From positions 62,001 to 126,000 of the forward strand of contig DSEQ01000040.1 in the NCBI GenBank assembly GCA_011056555.1: a stretch of DNA of 64,000 nucleotides. Direction: 5' to 3'. Both the position numbers and the translations under genes were made by a program. Source of the stretch: Candidatus Zixiibacteriota bacterium. Lineage in GTDB: Bacteria; Zixibacteria; MSB-5A5; JAABVY01. Below, piece by piece: positions 1-9,141 of the stretch; positions within the stretch are counted from its first letter, which is position 1; the number at the start of each line of letters is the position of its first letter. The notes under the pieces are model-generated. The model saw nothing but the letters and a program-made list of their open reading frames with translations, did no database searches and was not told the origin of the DNA.

Positions 1-432
1 CATACGGCAGGACGGATTGGCATTGATCACGCCGAAGCAGTTAGGGCCGATCATACGCATACCGTATTCTTTAACCTTTCGGGTCAACTCCTCTTCCATC
101 TTCGCCCCGGTCGCGCCAACCTCACGAAAACCAGCGGTTATGACTATCAGCCCCTTGACGCCTTTTTCACCGCATTGATCCACAACTTTAGAGACGTGAT
201 CACGCGGAACTACTATAACAGCGCAGTCGACAGCGTCGGGAACATCAAGGACAGTGGAATAGGCCTTGATTGAATGTATAACCGAGTGAGTGGGATTGAC
301 CGGAAAAACCTTACCATTAAATTCATAGCTTATAAGGTTATGCAGAACTTCATGCCCGATCTTGCCCTTGACAGGGGTAGCGCCGATCACGGCAATCGAT
401 TTGGGATCGAAAATATGTTCTAACCCTTTCAT
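1..432 (-). CDS. ADP-forming acyl/acetyl-CoA synthetase, CoA-binding domain (3' part outside window)
   Basis: I translated the reverse strand from the ATG at 432. The 144 codons read open to the window edge. The protein begins MKGLEHIFDPKSIAVIGATP, the typical Rossmann CoA-binding start of the succinyl-CoA-synthetase-like alpha domain in ADP-forming acetyl-CoA synthetases and the related acyltransferase Pat. It continues with VFPVNP, a VDCAVIVVP strand, GLIVITAGF and MIGPNCFGV, all hallmarks of this fold. A GAGGAA ribosome site lies 6 nt before the ATG. Known role of the family: acetyl-CoA + ADP + Pi to acetate + ATP, or lysine acetylation. Only the N-terminal domain is visible, so the two cannot be separated. 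Pyruvate,phosphate dikinase just upstream on the same strand fits acetate/pyruvate energy metabolism, but a terminator separates the two genes. Confidence 0.85.
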   Translation of the reverse strand, partial: MKGLEHIFDPKSIAVIGATPVKGKIGHEVLHNLISYEFNGKVFPVNPTHSVIHSIKAYSTVLDVPDAVDCAVIVVPRDHVSKVVDQCGEKGVKGLIVITAGFREVGATGAKMEEELTRKVKEYGMRMIGPNCFGVINANPSCRM

Positions 433-505
433 GAATTATTCCTCATCAAAAATTGCAGCCAGCCGTTTTTCTGATATATACTTATTCTGAAGCTAATTAG
501 CTACG

Positions 506-531
506 GAAAAAAGCCCCCGTTACCGGGGGCC
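506..531 (-). terminator. Intrinsic terminator after ppdK
   Basis: Read on the minus strand, a 7-bp G/C stem (GCCCCCG / CGGGGGC, loop TTAC, 513-530) is followed directly by TTTTTT. It sits just past the ppdK stop at 541, so it ends that transcript and separates it from the acyl-CoA synthetase gene. Confidence 0.85.
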
Positions 532-540
532 TTATTTCAG

Positions 541-3477
541 CTACGCTGTTGTATATGCTTTGCCGGATTTCTTCTTCTCCTGCTTTTCCTTGATTACCGC
601 CTGGGCCGCGGCCAGCCGGGCAATCGGTACACGGAAAGGTGAACAGGAGACATAGTTCAAACCAATCTTGTAACAGAATTCGATACTGGCCGGATCGCCG
701 CCATGCTCGCCGCATATTCCAACTTTCAGGTCTTTGTTGATCGAGCGTCCTTTTTCAGCGCCCATCTGCACAAGCTGACCGACACCGGTCTGATCCAGGG
801 TTTCAAAGGGACTTTTTTCAAAGATGCCTTTGTCGATATAATATTTCAGAAACTTATCGGCATCATCACGTGAAAAGCCCATGGTCATCTGGGTCAGGTC
901 GTTGGTTCCAAAGGAGAAAAAGTCGGCATGCGAGGCAATCTCGTCGGCAGTCAAAGCTGCCCGAGGCACCTCGATCATTGTGCCAACCTTATATTCAACC
1001 TTGGACTTCATCTTGCGGATCACTTCCTCCGCAACCCTGACTACAACTTCTTTCTGGTTCTCGAACTCTTTCACATTTCCCACCAGCGGGATCATGATCT
1101 CCGGGAAAACCTTCTTGCCTTTTTTGGCAAGATCACAGGCCGCCTTTATAATGGCACGCACCTGCATTTCAGTTATTTCCGGAAATGTAATTCCAAGGCG
1201 GCATCCGCGATGGCCCAGCATGGGATTCTGTTCATGCAGTTCCTGGATACGAGCCAGTATTTTTTCCTGCCGGCCGATCTTTTCCTCATCAGCCCCATCA
1301 TCAATCAGCTTCTTGATCCTGGCCTTGACCTCGTCGGCATTGGGCAGAAATTCATGCAGGGGAGGATCGAGAGTCCTGATAGTTACGGGGAGACCTTCCA
1401 TGGCCTTGAAGATCCCGGTGAAATCCGATTTCTGGAAAGGCAGGAGCTTATCCAGCGCAGCCTGCCGCTCGGCAGTTGTGTCAGCCAGAATCATCTGCTG
1501 TACGACGGACAGACGATCCTCGGCGAAAAACATATGCTCGGTACGGCACAGCCCAATACCCTCGGCACCAAACCTCCGTGCAGTCGTGGAATCATTGGGG
1601 GTGTCAGCATTGGTACGCACGCCCAGTGTTCGATATTCATCGGCCCACTTCATAAACTCGCCGAATTCTCCCGTCAATTCCGGTTCAATTGTAGGTATCT
1701 CGCCCAGCATCACCTCGCCCGTGGTACCGTTGATGGTGATCATGTCGCCCTCTTTCACGATCATTGTACCGATCGCAAACTGGCGCTGGGACTCATAGAC
1801 TCTGATATCCTCACATCCGGCTACACAGGGCTTGCCCATACCGCGGGCGACCACCGCAGCATGCGAGGTCATGCCGCCCCGGGAGGTCAGGATACCCTCG
1901 GCCGCAAACATTCCATGAATATCGTCAGGATTGGTTTCGGTTCTGACAAGGATTACCTTCTCTCCGCTTTCACGGGCCTCCACGGCCTGGTCGGCGGTGA
2001 AGATAACCTTGCCGCAGGCGGCCCCGGGTGATGCCGTCAGGCCCGTGGCAACAACATCATATTCCGCTTTGGGATCGATACGGGGATGCAGGAGCTGATC
2101 CAGATCCTTGGGAATTATGCGCATTAATGCCTCTTCCTTTTTGATCAGCTTCTCCTTGACCATATCCACCGCAATCTTGACCGCTGCCGGAGTTGTGCGT
2201 TTGCCGGCACGGGTCTGCAGCATATACAGCTTGCCTTCTTGAATCGTAAATTCGAAATCCTGGACATCCTTATAGAATGTTTCCAGTTTGTTTGTTATAT
2301 CGACCAGCTGCTTGTAAACGCTGGGCATTTCTTTCTTCAATTCAACGATAGGCTTGGGTGTACGGATACCCGCTACCACGTCCTCGCCCTGAGCATTAGT
2401 CAGGTACTCGCCGTAAAATTCTTTCTCGCCGCTGGATGGATTGCGCGTGAAACCTACGCCGGTAGCCGAGGTATCGCCCATATTACCATATACCATGGTC
2501 TGAATATTCACTGCGGTTCCCAGGTCGCCGGGGAGATCATTTAACTTGCGGTAAGTTATCGCGCGCGGATTGTTCCAGGAACGAAAGACCGCATCCCGCG
2601 CCATCTCAAGTTGTTGCCAGGGATCCTCGGGGAATTCCTCCCCCGACTTGTCCTTAACAATTTTCTTGAAACTCTTGATAATAGACTTGAAATCATCGGC
2701 TGAAAGGGAGGTGTCCTGACGAATCTTGCGCTGCTTCTTCTTCTTGGTAATCACTTCTTCAAAGATATCTTTATCGATGCCCAGCACAACATTGCCGAAC
2801 ATTCCAATAAAACGCCGATAGTTATCGTAGCCGAAACGTTCGTTGTCGGTCTTTTTTATCAAGCCTTGCAGCGTCTCGCTATTCAGACCCAGATTTAAGA
2901 CGGTATCCATCATGCCGGGCATGGAGAATGCCGCACCGGAACGCACCGAAACCAGAAGCGGGTTTTCGGGGTCGCCGAACTTCATGCCGGTATCTTTTTC
3001 CAGCCTGGCCATGGCCTTTCGGATCTGCTCATCCAGACCATCCGGGGCCTGCATATTGTTTTCATAATAGGCACGGCAAACATCGGCTGTGATTGTGAAT
3101 CCGGGAGGAACCGGTATCCCGGCATGAGTCATGTCCGCCAGACCTTTACCCTTACCGCCCAGTAGATATTTATCCTCTTTATGGCCTTCGGCTTTGCCTG
3201 CGCCAAAATAATAAACCATTTTCATCTTAGATGTCTTTGTCCTTTTGGTTGTTGTTGTTGTTGTTTTCCTGGTTGTCTTTGCTTTCTTGTCAGCCTTTGC
3301 CTTTTTGGCGGTCTTGGCTTTTTTAGTTTTTTCGGCAGCTTTTGCTTTGGAGGTTGTTTTCTTAGCTGCCCCTTTAGGTTTTGTGGATTTGGTCTTCTTT
3401 GTTTTTGAGACCTTTTTAGCTTTCGGTTTTTTCTTAGATGCTACCCTCTTTTTGGGCTTTTTTGCCTTTGCAACCAT
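541..3477 (-). CDS. ppdK: Pyruvate, phosphate dikinase with Lys/Ala-rich N-terminal tail
   Basis: PPDK interconverts pyruvate + ATP + Pi and PEP + AMP + PPi in the cytosol. The protein is 978 aa. After residue 84 it follows the standard PPDK layout: ATP-grasp domain (KMVYYFGAG start, LGGKGKGLADM), phosphohistidine domain with GGMTSHAAVVARG (catalytic His at about residue 539) and the PEP-utilising TIM barrel with GICGEHGG (catalytic Cys). Removing the 83-residue tail puts the His at about 456, matching His455 of the Clostridium symbiosum enzyme. The tail is almost only Lys, Ala, Thr and Ser, like histone H1 or HupB tails. The long start is preferred because GGAGAGG lies just before the ATG at 3477, while the internal Met at about 3228 has no ribosome site. 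The tail contains a (GTT)6 DNA repeat. Confidence 0.95.
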   Translation of the reverse strand: MVAKAKKPKKRVASKKKPKAKKVSKTKKTKSTKPKGAAKKTTSKAKAAEKTKKAKTAKKAKADKKAKTTRKTTTTTTKRTKTSKMKMVYYFGAGKAEGHKEDKYLLGGKGKGLADMTHAGIPVPPGFTITADVCRAYYENNMQAPDGLDEQIRKAMARLEKDTGMKFGDPENPLLVSVRSGAAFSMPGMMDTVLNLGLNSETLQGLIKKTDNERFGYDNYRRFIGMFGNVVLGIDKDIFEEVITKKKKQRKIRQDTSLSADDFKSIIKSFKKIVKDKSGEEFPEDPWQQLEMARDAVFRSWNNPRAITYRKLNDLPGDLGTAVNIQTMVYGNMGDTSATGVGFTRNPSSGEKEFYGEYLTNAQGEDVVAGIRTPKPIVELKKEMPSVYKQLVDITNKLETFYKDVQDFEFTIQEGKLYMLQTRAGKRTTPAAVKIAVDMVKEKLIKKEEALMRIIPKDLDQLLHPRIDPKAEYDVVATGLTASPGAACGKVIFTADQAVEARESGEKVILVRTETNPDDIHGMFAAEGILTSRGGMTSHAAVVARGMGKPCVAGCEDIRVYESQRQFAIGTMIVKEGDMITINGTTGEVMLGEIPTIEPELTGEFGEFMKWADEYRTLGVRTNADTPNDSTTARRFGAEGIGLCRTEHMFFAEDRLSVVQQMILADTTAERQAALDKLLPFQKSDFTGIFKAMEGLPVTIRTLDPPLHEFLPNADEVKARIKKLIDDGADEEKIGRQEKILARIQELHEQNPMLGHRGCRLGITFPEITEMQVRAIIKAACDLAKKGKKVFPEIMIPLVGNVKEFENQKEVVVRVAEEVIRKMKSKVEYKVGTMIEVPRAALTADEIASHADFFSFGTNDLTQMTMGFSRDDADKFLKYYIDKGIFEKSPFETLDQTGVGQLVQMGAEKGRSINKDLKVGICGEHGGDPASIEFCYKIGLNYVSCSPFRVPIARLAAAQAVIKEKQEKKKSGKAYTTA
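3248..3265. repeat. In-frame trinucleotide repeat (GTT)6 in the ppdK tail
   Basis: Six perfect GTT units on the plus strand encode a run of Thr codons on the minus strand in the Lys-rich tail of PPDK. Length changes by slippage would keep the frame. Confidence 0.7.
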
Positions 3478-3620
3478 ATCCTCTCCATTATGTTGAAATT
3501 TTCTGCCTAATTACAAAAAATTATGCCAAAACGCAAGTTTAATTTGAAATGGGCGCACTAAACCATTAGCATACAGAACTGGATTGGATGATGTTGGTTC
3601 AAAAATAGCGCAAAAAAGCC

Positions 3621-3938
3621 CTACATTGTGAAAAAGCGCTCACCCTTTATAATGTCATTTAGAAGCCTGAGGGTCTTCTCAACCGGCGCATGCATGAGAT
3701 CGTGAGTATTCACCGTCTGCTTGTACTTTTCGCGGACGAATTCCACCCCATTTGCACCCTTCACCCCAGCCTTCTGCTTCTTCTTGTGGGTCAGGTTATA
3801 GAGTCTCTGGTACTCTTTGGCTTTTTCCTTGTGGGCTAAGTAATACCTGCGCTGGTACTCCCGACGGGCCTCACGAGCCTCTTCAGGCGTTTTGTACTTT
3901 CTGCGTCGTCGAGGCTTTGATATATTAATCTTAGCCAT
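3621..3938 (-). CDS. Small basic hypothetical protein
   Basis: The protein is 105 aa, very rich in Lys, Arg and Tyr. It starts MAKINISKPRRRRKYKTPEE and holds two imperfect copies of a helical unit (EYQRRYYLAHKEKAKE then EYQRLYNLTHKKK). The AAGGAAGGTG ribosome site 3-4 nt before the ATG is strong, and codon use looks like that of its neighbours. Such Arg/Lys-rich repeated helices occur at the N-terminus of some phage-type HNH and recombination endonuclease VII proteins, but no HNH or Cys motif is present here. It may bind nucleic acid; that is inference. It is the next minus-strand gene upstream of ppdK, about 140 bp away. Confidence 0.6.
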   Translation of the reverse strand: MAKINISKPRRRRKYKTPEEAREARREYQRRYYLAHKEKAKEYQRLYNLTHKKKQKAGVKGANGVEFVREKYKQTVNTHDLMHAPVEKTLRLLNDIIKGERFFTM

Positions 3939-4235
3939 AACACCTTCCTTGGTTAAATATTAACCAGTCCAAATATCGAAGATGTGAGCCAAAAAGGTTG
4001 TCAATGTAACTAATTTAATACGAATGGGTTGTCATGTCAATAGATTTTTGTCGATTTTATCAAAAAAATTTCTGAAAAATTCGTCAACCTATTCTATTGA
4101 TAATAAACCGATTATGGAACGTATTAAATACTCAAATGCAAGCAATCATACAAATATCGCCCCGTAGGCCCTTCACACTACAATCCTCTGTCTCACATTC
4201 GTTTAAGTTAACAATTCCTCATACACAGCGGGAGC
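3939..4235. other. Intergenic, AT-rich, no gene seen
   Basis: The region separates the T4 protein of cassette copy 3 from the small basic protein. A short hairpin (CGGGAG / CTCCCG) overlaps the end of the T4 gene at about 4229-4250 but has no U tract. I see no supported gene. Confidence 0.6.
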
Positions 4236-4880
4236 TCAGACACTCCCGAAAAATATCTCAATTACGTCCTTCAAAAAACTAATCCTATTTACAAACAGCG
4301 AAATACGGGCCATGACGGTAAAGCCAAAGCTCGCCCCGAAACCAACCATCAGAACCCAGATACCGATCTTGGCCAGTCCTCCAAAGAGACCTTTATGCTC
4401 CTTGGAGAAGAAGAAGTATATCACTCCGCAGATGACTCCGGCAACAATGAATATATTCCAGAATTCCGTGGCGCTGCCGAATCCAACCGGGATCATTGTC
4501 GCGGAAAGCTGGCGGTTTACAAAGTTCTGCATATTAAGCGGGATCGCCAGGCCGCTTCCGATGCCGATATAGACCGCAATCGGATAACGTGAAACCCAGG
4601 CCAGCTTGCGCGAGAACCTGAACCACATCATTATGCCCAGAAGGCCCGGCAGGATATAGAACCATTCATTGGAGAAATTATAAAATACGGTATCGATCAG
4701 CTTGGGTTTCAAACTGGTCCAGAACAGCAGGACCACGAAATAACCGGCCGAGACTCCAACCACCAGATGCTCCGCAAACTTATAGAACGGATTATCCTTA
4801 TACAGGAAGGAGAATGTGAACAGGGTCAGAACCAGTCCGAGTAAGTGCCATAATAATGGCAATATAAATGTCTCTTGCAT
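4236..4880 (-). CDS. Cassette copy 3, T4: SFLYKDNP membrane protein
   Basis: The protein is 214 aa and polytopic, with about 6 TM segments. Motifs shared with the two other T4 proteins (9142-9909 and 13190-14035) are SFLYKDNPFYKFAEH after TM1, IYFFFSKEHKGLFGG between late TM segments and FGASFGFTVMARISLF near the C-terminus. This copy is the shortest; it lacks the extra segment seen in copies 1 and 2. A strong GGAGGGAG ribosome site precedes ATG 4880. It is the last gene of the block, 16 nt after T3. I do not recognise a characterised family. The conserved SKEHKG loop probably faces the cytoplasm (inference). The function is unknown; a structural subunit of a multi-protein membrane complex is the simplest reading of the cassette context. 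Confidence 0.85.
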   Translation of the reverse strand: MQETFILPLLWHLLGLVLTLFTFSFLYKDNPFYKFAEHLVVGVSAGYFVVLLFWTSLKPKLIDTVFYNFSNEWFYILPGLLGIMMWFRFSRKLAWVSRYPIAVYIGIGSGLAIPLNMQNFVNRQLSATMIPVGFGSATEFWNIFIVAGVICGVIYFFFSKEHKGLFGGLAKIGIWVLMVGFGASFGFTVMARISLFVNRISFLKDVIEIFFGSV

Positions 4881-4896
4881 TTTTTCTCCCTCCTTC

Positions 4897-5832
4897 CTAT
4901 ACCTGTTGGGTCACGGTAGCTTGTTTACGTCTATCGGAAAGGAAGTAGCCCAGGTTTCCGAGTACGATGAACAGTATAATTGTCAGGTGTGCCACCACCT
5001 GCGCCGGCATACCCTCCTGGGCCTTACCTCCCTGGAATTCCACCAGCGTCTCATACTCAGCAGCACCCTTCCATCCGCCAATCAGGCCGAAGATCTGGCC
5101 CGACTGCAGATACTGGTAGTAGTCGGCGCCCATAACTCCGGTCAAGCCTAATGCCAATGGCACACCGTAGCGGCCGTTGCCATAGATAAGCCAGAAGTCG
5201 GCGGTATTACCGGCGGTGATATCTATCGCCAGTTTAATATCATCGTAGTTTCGCACACCCTGCATTATATTCAATTCTCCCAGGGGCGTGTTATAGTAGT
5301 CCTGCGGGAAATACAGCCTGAAATTCTGTCCCATACCCAGGATAACCAGTGCGGGATAGGGCTTGTATCCCAGGAAGCAATAGTCAATGCCGTACTCCCA
5401 GTCTTTCTTGTAAGTTTTGTCACGGTAACGGTTGTCATTGGTCTTTTCAAACATTCCCTGGTTGTACTCCCGGAATCTATCGATTTTGTCCGAGTATGTA
5501 CCGGATGCGGTCCTCAGAATGTTTTCCGCCATACCTGCGCCATACTGGGAAAGAGTCACACCTATGACCTTGACCCCGCGTCTCTGGCAGTGCTCGAGAA
5601 TGGCGAATGACATCGGGTGCAGCTCAGCCAGGGCGTTGGGATCGTAATCGAAGGCTATAAGGATCTTGTCGCCTTCGTTTAACGATTCGATTCTGTCATA
5701 AATCGATTTTACTTCAGTAGTAATCGTTACAGGCACGTCAAACCTGGTCAGGAAGGCGATAACCACCACGACCGCCAGGAAGAGATAGACCCAGCGCCTG
5801 TCCAGCTGTGAAATTTTCTCAAAGAAATCCAT
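4897..5832 (-). CDS. Cassette copy 3, T3: TM-anchored FDYDP-domain protein
   Basis: The protein is 311 aa with one TM helix near the N-terminus (after DRRWVYLF), a soluble domain of about 240 aa and a second TM helix near the C-terminus (AHLTIILFIVLGNLGYF). Conserved points with the paralogs at 9915 and 14037 are IAFDYDPNALAELHPM, YGIDYCFLGYK, an MQGVRNYDD segment, and GGWKGAAEYE shortly before the last TM. The soluble part alternates predicted strands and helices like a Rossmann-type domain, but no nucleotide motif is clear. I choose the ATG at 5832: GGAGG lies 8 nt before it, whereas the longer ORF would begin on a GTG inside that ribosome site. It follows T2 by 12 nt. The function is unknown. 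Confidence 0.85.
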   Translation of the reverse strand: MDFFEKISQLDRRWVYLFLAVVVVIAFLTRFDVPVTITTEVKSIYDRIESLNEGDKILIAFDYDPNALAELHPMSFAILEHCQRRGVKVIGVTLSQYGAGMAENILRTASGTYSDKIDRFREYNQGMFEKTNDNRYRDKTYKKDWEYGIDYCFLGYKPYPALVILGMGQNFRLYFPQDYYNTPLGELNIMQGVRNYDDIKLAIDITAGNTADFWLIYGNGRYGVPLALGLTGVMGADYYQYLQSGQIFGLIGGWKGAAEYETLVEFQGGKAQEGMPAQVVAHLTIILFIVLGNLGYFLSDRRKQATVTQQV

Positions 5833-5844
5833 CTGAGGCACCTC

Positions 5845-7620
5845 CTAATCTCTTCCCATATAGCCGCGTTCCACGCCCAGCAGGACCTTCACGGCGGTGG
5901 CCACCATGCCCAGTCCCACACCAATAAAGATTGCGCGTTTCGCAGCCATATTTGGTATTTTTAAAAGCCAGCTCGACAAGTCTGAAACTGCACCTGAAAT
6001 CGGTCCCAGCGGTACAAACCTTATCATGATAATCAGGGCAGCTACCAGCAGAATCGTCGATAGAAGCGACCTGGCCCGGAAGGCACGATAGGCCGCTGAA
6101 GCTATATAGAAGGCCAGCAGAGAGAACATGGTGGCCTGGATCGGAATCATTATATTATCGAAAAACTGCACATAGAAATAATTCCGCAGGTATCCTCCCA
6201 GGAGCAGTATATCGCCCGACTCAAGAGAGGCACCCGGTTCAAAATCGAAATTGCCCCGGTTGGAAAACGTGGCAATGTTGTTGGACAGTTCATTGGCCGA
6301 GATCAGTGCCGTTCTGCCGTTTTCAGTTATCATTCCAGTAGTCACATCCACAGGATTACGGCCGGAGAAAAAGCGATTGGCGCTGGCAAAACCGCCTTCG
6401 CCATCGTTCCTGTGAACCCAGACCATATTATCACCGAGACTGGCTACAACAAGATCACGAAACTCATCATCATTGATATTTCCGCCAGTGACAGCTGTGG
6501 GCTTGATACCGGTCTGATATGAATCCTGGGTCACAAAGATACCGGTCGAATCGCTTCTCAGAAGATGCAGCCTGCCCGGCTCATCTCCCGTGTCCTCGGT
6601 CACGGCCAGATCGATCCAGCCGTTTCCATCAAAGTCACCCGTAGCAAGGGCAGTAACCCGGCCGCCGTCCACCGCGAAGTTCTGCGCGCTCTGGAAGGAA
6701 CCGTTCCCCTCCCCAAGCAGGAGCGAGACATTGCTCGAGCCTTCATTGGCAACTACGATATCATTAATGAAGTCACGGTTAAAATCAGCGGCGTAAACAT
6801 CAACAGGGCTGACGCCCACATTGTATGTGCGCGCATCTCCGAAGGTGCCGTCCCCATTATTGATAAAAACCGAGATGTTGTTGGAGACCTTGTTGGCCAC
6901 CACCAGATCGTTAAGCCCGCCCTCACCGTCGAAATCACCGCGGGCGATGGCAACCGGGGTCTCCCCGGCGGCATAGCTCGCGGGCTTATCGAATTTGGGC
7001 TTACCTACATTGAAGATCGAATCAAGCTTTCGATCCGGCGTAATCCTCTTGCGCACGCGTTCAAAATCCTCGATTGTGCTGTTGTTTATTAATACACTGA
7101 CCTGATTCGAGGCCTGATTGACAACCGCAATATCGAGATCATTATCGTCATCCAGATCGGTAAGCACAAGGTCACTTGGAGCTTTCCCGGCATCATAAGT
7201 ATAAGCCGACAAAAACAGCCCGTTGCCCCGATTTTTAAATATGGATACGTTGTCGCTGGCGTAATTGGCGACCACAATATCATCATCCTGATCAAAATCG
7301 ACATCACCGACCGCGACACTCTCGGGCTGGTCGCCGACATTGCCTGCCCTGTACGGCCACCATCCGAAGAATAACATGGCGACCAGGCCGATCAAAATGA
7401 CCCATGAATAAATCCATCCCGGCGCTTTTCTGCGTATTTTGTCCCAGGATACTCGCACCAGAGACCAGATACCCAGAGCCAACGCGAAAATGCCGATGAT
7501 GATCGTAAAGTCGATCATATATTCATAGAAAAACTCCGCTTCTTCGCGAGGAATGAAATACTGGATCATCATGAAAAGGCCGGTGATCAAAACTATCTTT
7601 AAAGGAATCCACTGCTTCAT
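5845..7620 (-). CDS. Cassette copy 3, T2 with inserted FG-GAP/VCBS beta-propeller
   Basis: The protein is 591 aa. Residues 1-90 hold three TM helices and residues 469-591 hold the rest of the T2 fold (LLAFYIASAAYRAFRAR, KRAIFIGVGLG, LLGVERGYMG). Both halves align with the 216-234 aa T2 paralogs. Between them lies an insert of about 375 aa with at least six FG-GAP/VCBS repeats. Each has a calcium-type Asp loop followed by a strand (VDFDQDDDIVVAN, TDLDDDNDLDIAV, GDFDGNGWIDLAV), typical of integrin-like propellers outside the cytoplasm. The paralogs have only a short loop at that position. GAGGTG precedes ATG 7620. The insert suggests that this cassette copy binds something on the periplasmic side (inference). 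Confidence 0.85.
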   Translation of the reverse strand: MKQWIPLKIVLITGLFMMIQYFIPREEAEFFYEYMIDFTIIIGIFALALGIWSLVRVSWDKIRRKAPGWIYSWVILIGLVAMLFFGWWPYRAGNVGDQPESVAVGDVDFDQDDDIVVANYASDNVSIFKNRGNGLFLSAYTYDAGKAPSDLVLTDLDDDNDLDIAVVNQASNQVSVLINNSTIEDFERVRKRITPDRKLDSIFNVGKPKFDKPASYAAGETPVAIARGDFDGEGGLNDLVVANKVSNNISVFINNGDGTFGDARTYNVGVSPVDVYAADFNRDFINDIVVANEGSSNVSLLLGEGNGSFQSAQNFAVDGGRVTALATGDFDGNGWIDLAVTEDTGDEPGRLHLLRSDSTGIFVTQDSYQTGIKPTAVTGGNINDDEFRDLVVASLGDNMVWVHRNDGEGGFASANRFFSGRNPVDVTTGMITENGRTALISANELSNNIATFSNRGNFDFEPGASLESGDILLLGGYLRNYFYVQFFDNIMIPIQATMFSLLAFYIASAAYRAFRARSLLSTILLVAALIIMIRFVPLGPISGAVSDLSSWLLKIPNMAAKRAIFIGVGLGMVATAVKVLLGVERGYMGRD

Positions 7621-7633
7621 ATCATCACCTCAC

Positions 7634-9118
7634 TTACAGTCTCACCGTCATCGCTTCAATGAACTGATCCCAGCCAACAGTTGCTGCAATCACACCAACA
7701 ATAACAAGTACAATGAATATAGCCTTGCCCCAGTCCTCGGCCTTCAGTGAACCGAGAAGCGTGGGCTCTCCGCTCAAGTAGGCGCTGGCGGCATACAGCT
7801 CTTCACCGATCAGCGTGTAGTCGCAGGCTACGATGAAGAATGGCAGCTGGGCCACCTGGTCGGTACCGGCAATCTGGATCGACCCTGCCAGGGATCCGGT
7901 TTCCGCCAGAAGCAGTGATTCAGCGTAAAATATTCCCAGATAAAAGTTCGATGCGGGAAGTTCGCGAAGCATCATACCGTTAACCGCCGCCACATAGGCG
8001 AACTGGCTCTGCGTGACAAAGAAGACCTGGTCCTCATCATAGGCATCGGGCCGTCCCGCTTCGGCATATGAATTTTTCACGACCTCCTGTGCCACAGTCA
8101 TCACAATCGGGTCATAACAGGGCACCATCAAAGAGCTCTGATGATCCGCGACCCTGCGGGCCACACGTCCAAGAATCGTGAAGGAACAGATTGTGGCAAT
8201 ATCCGATGCGGTTCCCAGGCCCAGAACATAGAGGATCGGCTTGCCCATCTCTGTCGCGCGTCCGATAGCCTCGTCAACCGCATTGATACCGGAGAGGGGA
8301 CGCACATAAAGTTTAGTTTCCTCACCCTTGGTACGCCATACAAACCACCCGACCAGGAATCCGATAGCGCCGATACTGACAGCCAGTCCCAGGCTGCCGG
8401 CTATCGCCCCGGGTATCGCATATAAAAACCACAGTGCATTGACCGAGGCCCCGGCGGCCAGCCTGATCAGCAAGACCAGCCAGATAATCAGGACGAAGAT
8501 AATCGGCCACATGATAAAGAACTGCTTCATGTCTATGTGGCCTCCGGCAACTATCACGAAAGCCACCGAGAATGAAGCAAAGATCAGTACCGCTACAGCC
8601 ACAGGCGTCTTACCGGTGTGGAACCATTCGCCGGTAGCCTGCACCGGTCCGTAAACCTCGGATTCTGTTTTTGCATCTTCATCGGCTACAGCAGCGATCT
8701 TGTACCAGTAGTCTTTGCCGTTGGGCAAAGGATCAACCCCGCCCGCGGCATCGCCGCGATCGGTATAAATTTTGACTCCGTAGGGGACAGTTCGCCGAAG
8801 TTTGAACTCGATTTTACCATCGACCATCTCGCCGCGCCAGATCTCGTACCCGGTTACATAATTTCCGGTACCGTCATCATCGGGAGAAAGCTCCCACTCG
8901 AGGTCAATCGAATGTCCATGGTCATTGTCTGAATCCTTGATTTCCACAATTTCAGGTGGAGCGGGTGGTGGAATTTGAGGTTCTTCTTGAAGCGTATCTG
9001 CCTCCAGGGAAGCCTCACCAGATTGATCCGGCACCTGAGCAAATACAGGCGCTGCCAGAAGCAACAGTATTGCCAGGGGCAGTAATTTCAATCGCATCTG
9101 GAAAAGGCAATCTTTCAT
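7634..9118 (-). CDS. Cassette copy 3, T1: Fn3 protein with conserved DUF (DUF6754-like)
   Basis: The protein is 494 aa: signal peptide (MKDCLFQMRLKLLPLAILLL, cut near VFAQ), Pro-rich linker, one fibronectin-III-like domain (SIDLEWELSPDDDGTGNYV to DYWYKIAAV), several TM helices, then a conserved domain of about 200 aa. That domain reads AIGRATEMGKPILYVLG, GRPDAYDEDQVFFVTQSQFAY, FYLGIFYAESLLLAETG, then QLPFFIVACDYTLIGEELYAASAYLSGEP and a last TM. I believe this is the Pfam family DUF6754, but that needs a search. The start at 9118 is chosen for GAGGTG 5 nt upstream and a clean signal peptide. This copy is the most diverged of the three (PAQLPFFVAAC has become VAQLPFFIVAC). The catalytic role is unknown. 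Confidence 0.85.
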   Translation of the reverse strand: MKDCLFQMRLKLLPLAILLLLAAPVFAQVPDQSGEASLEADTLQEEPQIPPPAPPEIVEIKDSDNDHGHSIDLEWELSPDDDGTGNYVTGYEIWRGEMVDGKIEFKLRRTVPYGVKIYTDRGDAAGGVDPLPNGKDYWYKIAAVADEDAKTESEVYGPVQATGEWFHTGKTPVAVAVLIFASFSVAFVIVAGGHIDMKQFFIMWPIIFVLIIWLVLLIRLAAGASVNALWFLYAIPGAIAGSLGLAVSIGAIGFLVGWFVWRTKGEETKLYVRPLSGINAVDEAIGRATEMGKPILYVLGLGTASDIATICSFTILGRVARRVADHQSSLMVPCYDPIVMTVAQEVVKNSYAEAGRPDAYDEDQVFFVTQSQFAYVAAVNGMMLRELPASNFYLGIFYAESLLLAETGSLAGSIQIAGTDQVAQLPFFIVACDYTLIGEELYAASAYLSGEPTLLGSLKAEDWGKAIFIVLVIVGVIAATVGWDQFIEAMTVRL

Positions 9119-9141
9119 AAGCACCTCTAATAAATTGTTAA

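Noticed and set aside
881..3496. Several long plus-strand ORFs opposite ppdK, including Phe/Leu-rich ones opposite the Lys tail
   Set aside because: They are antisense shadows of a clear, full-length gene, with no ribosome sites and low-complexity translations.
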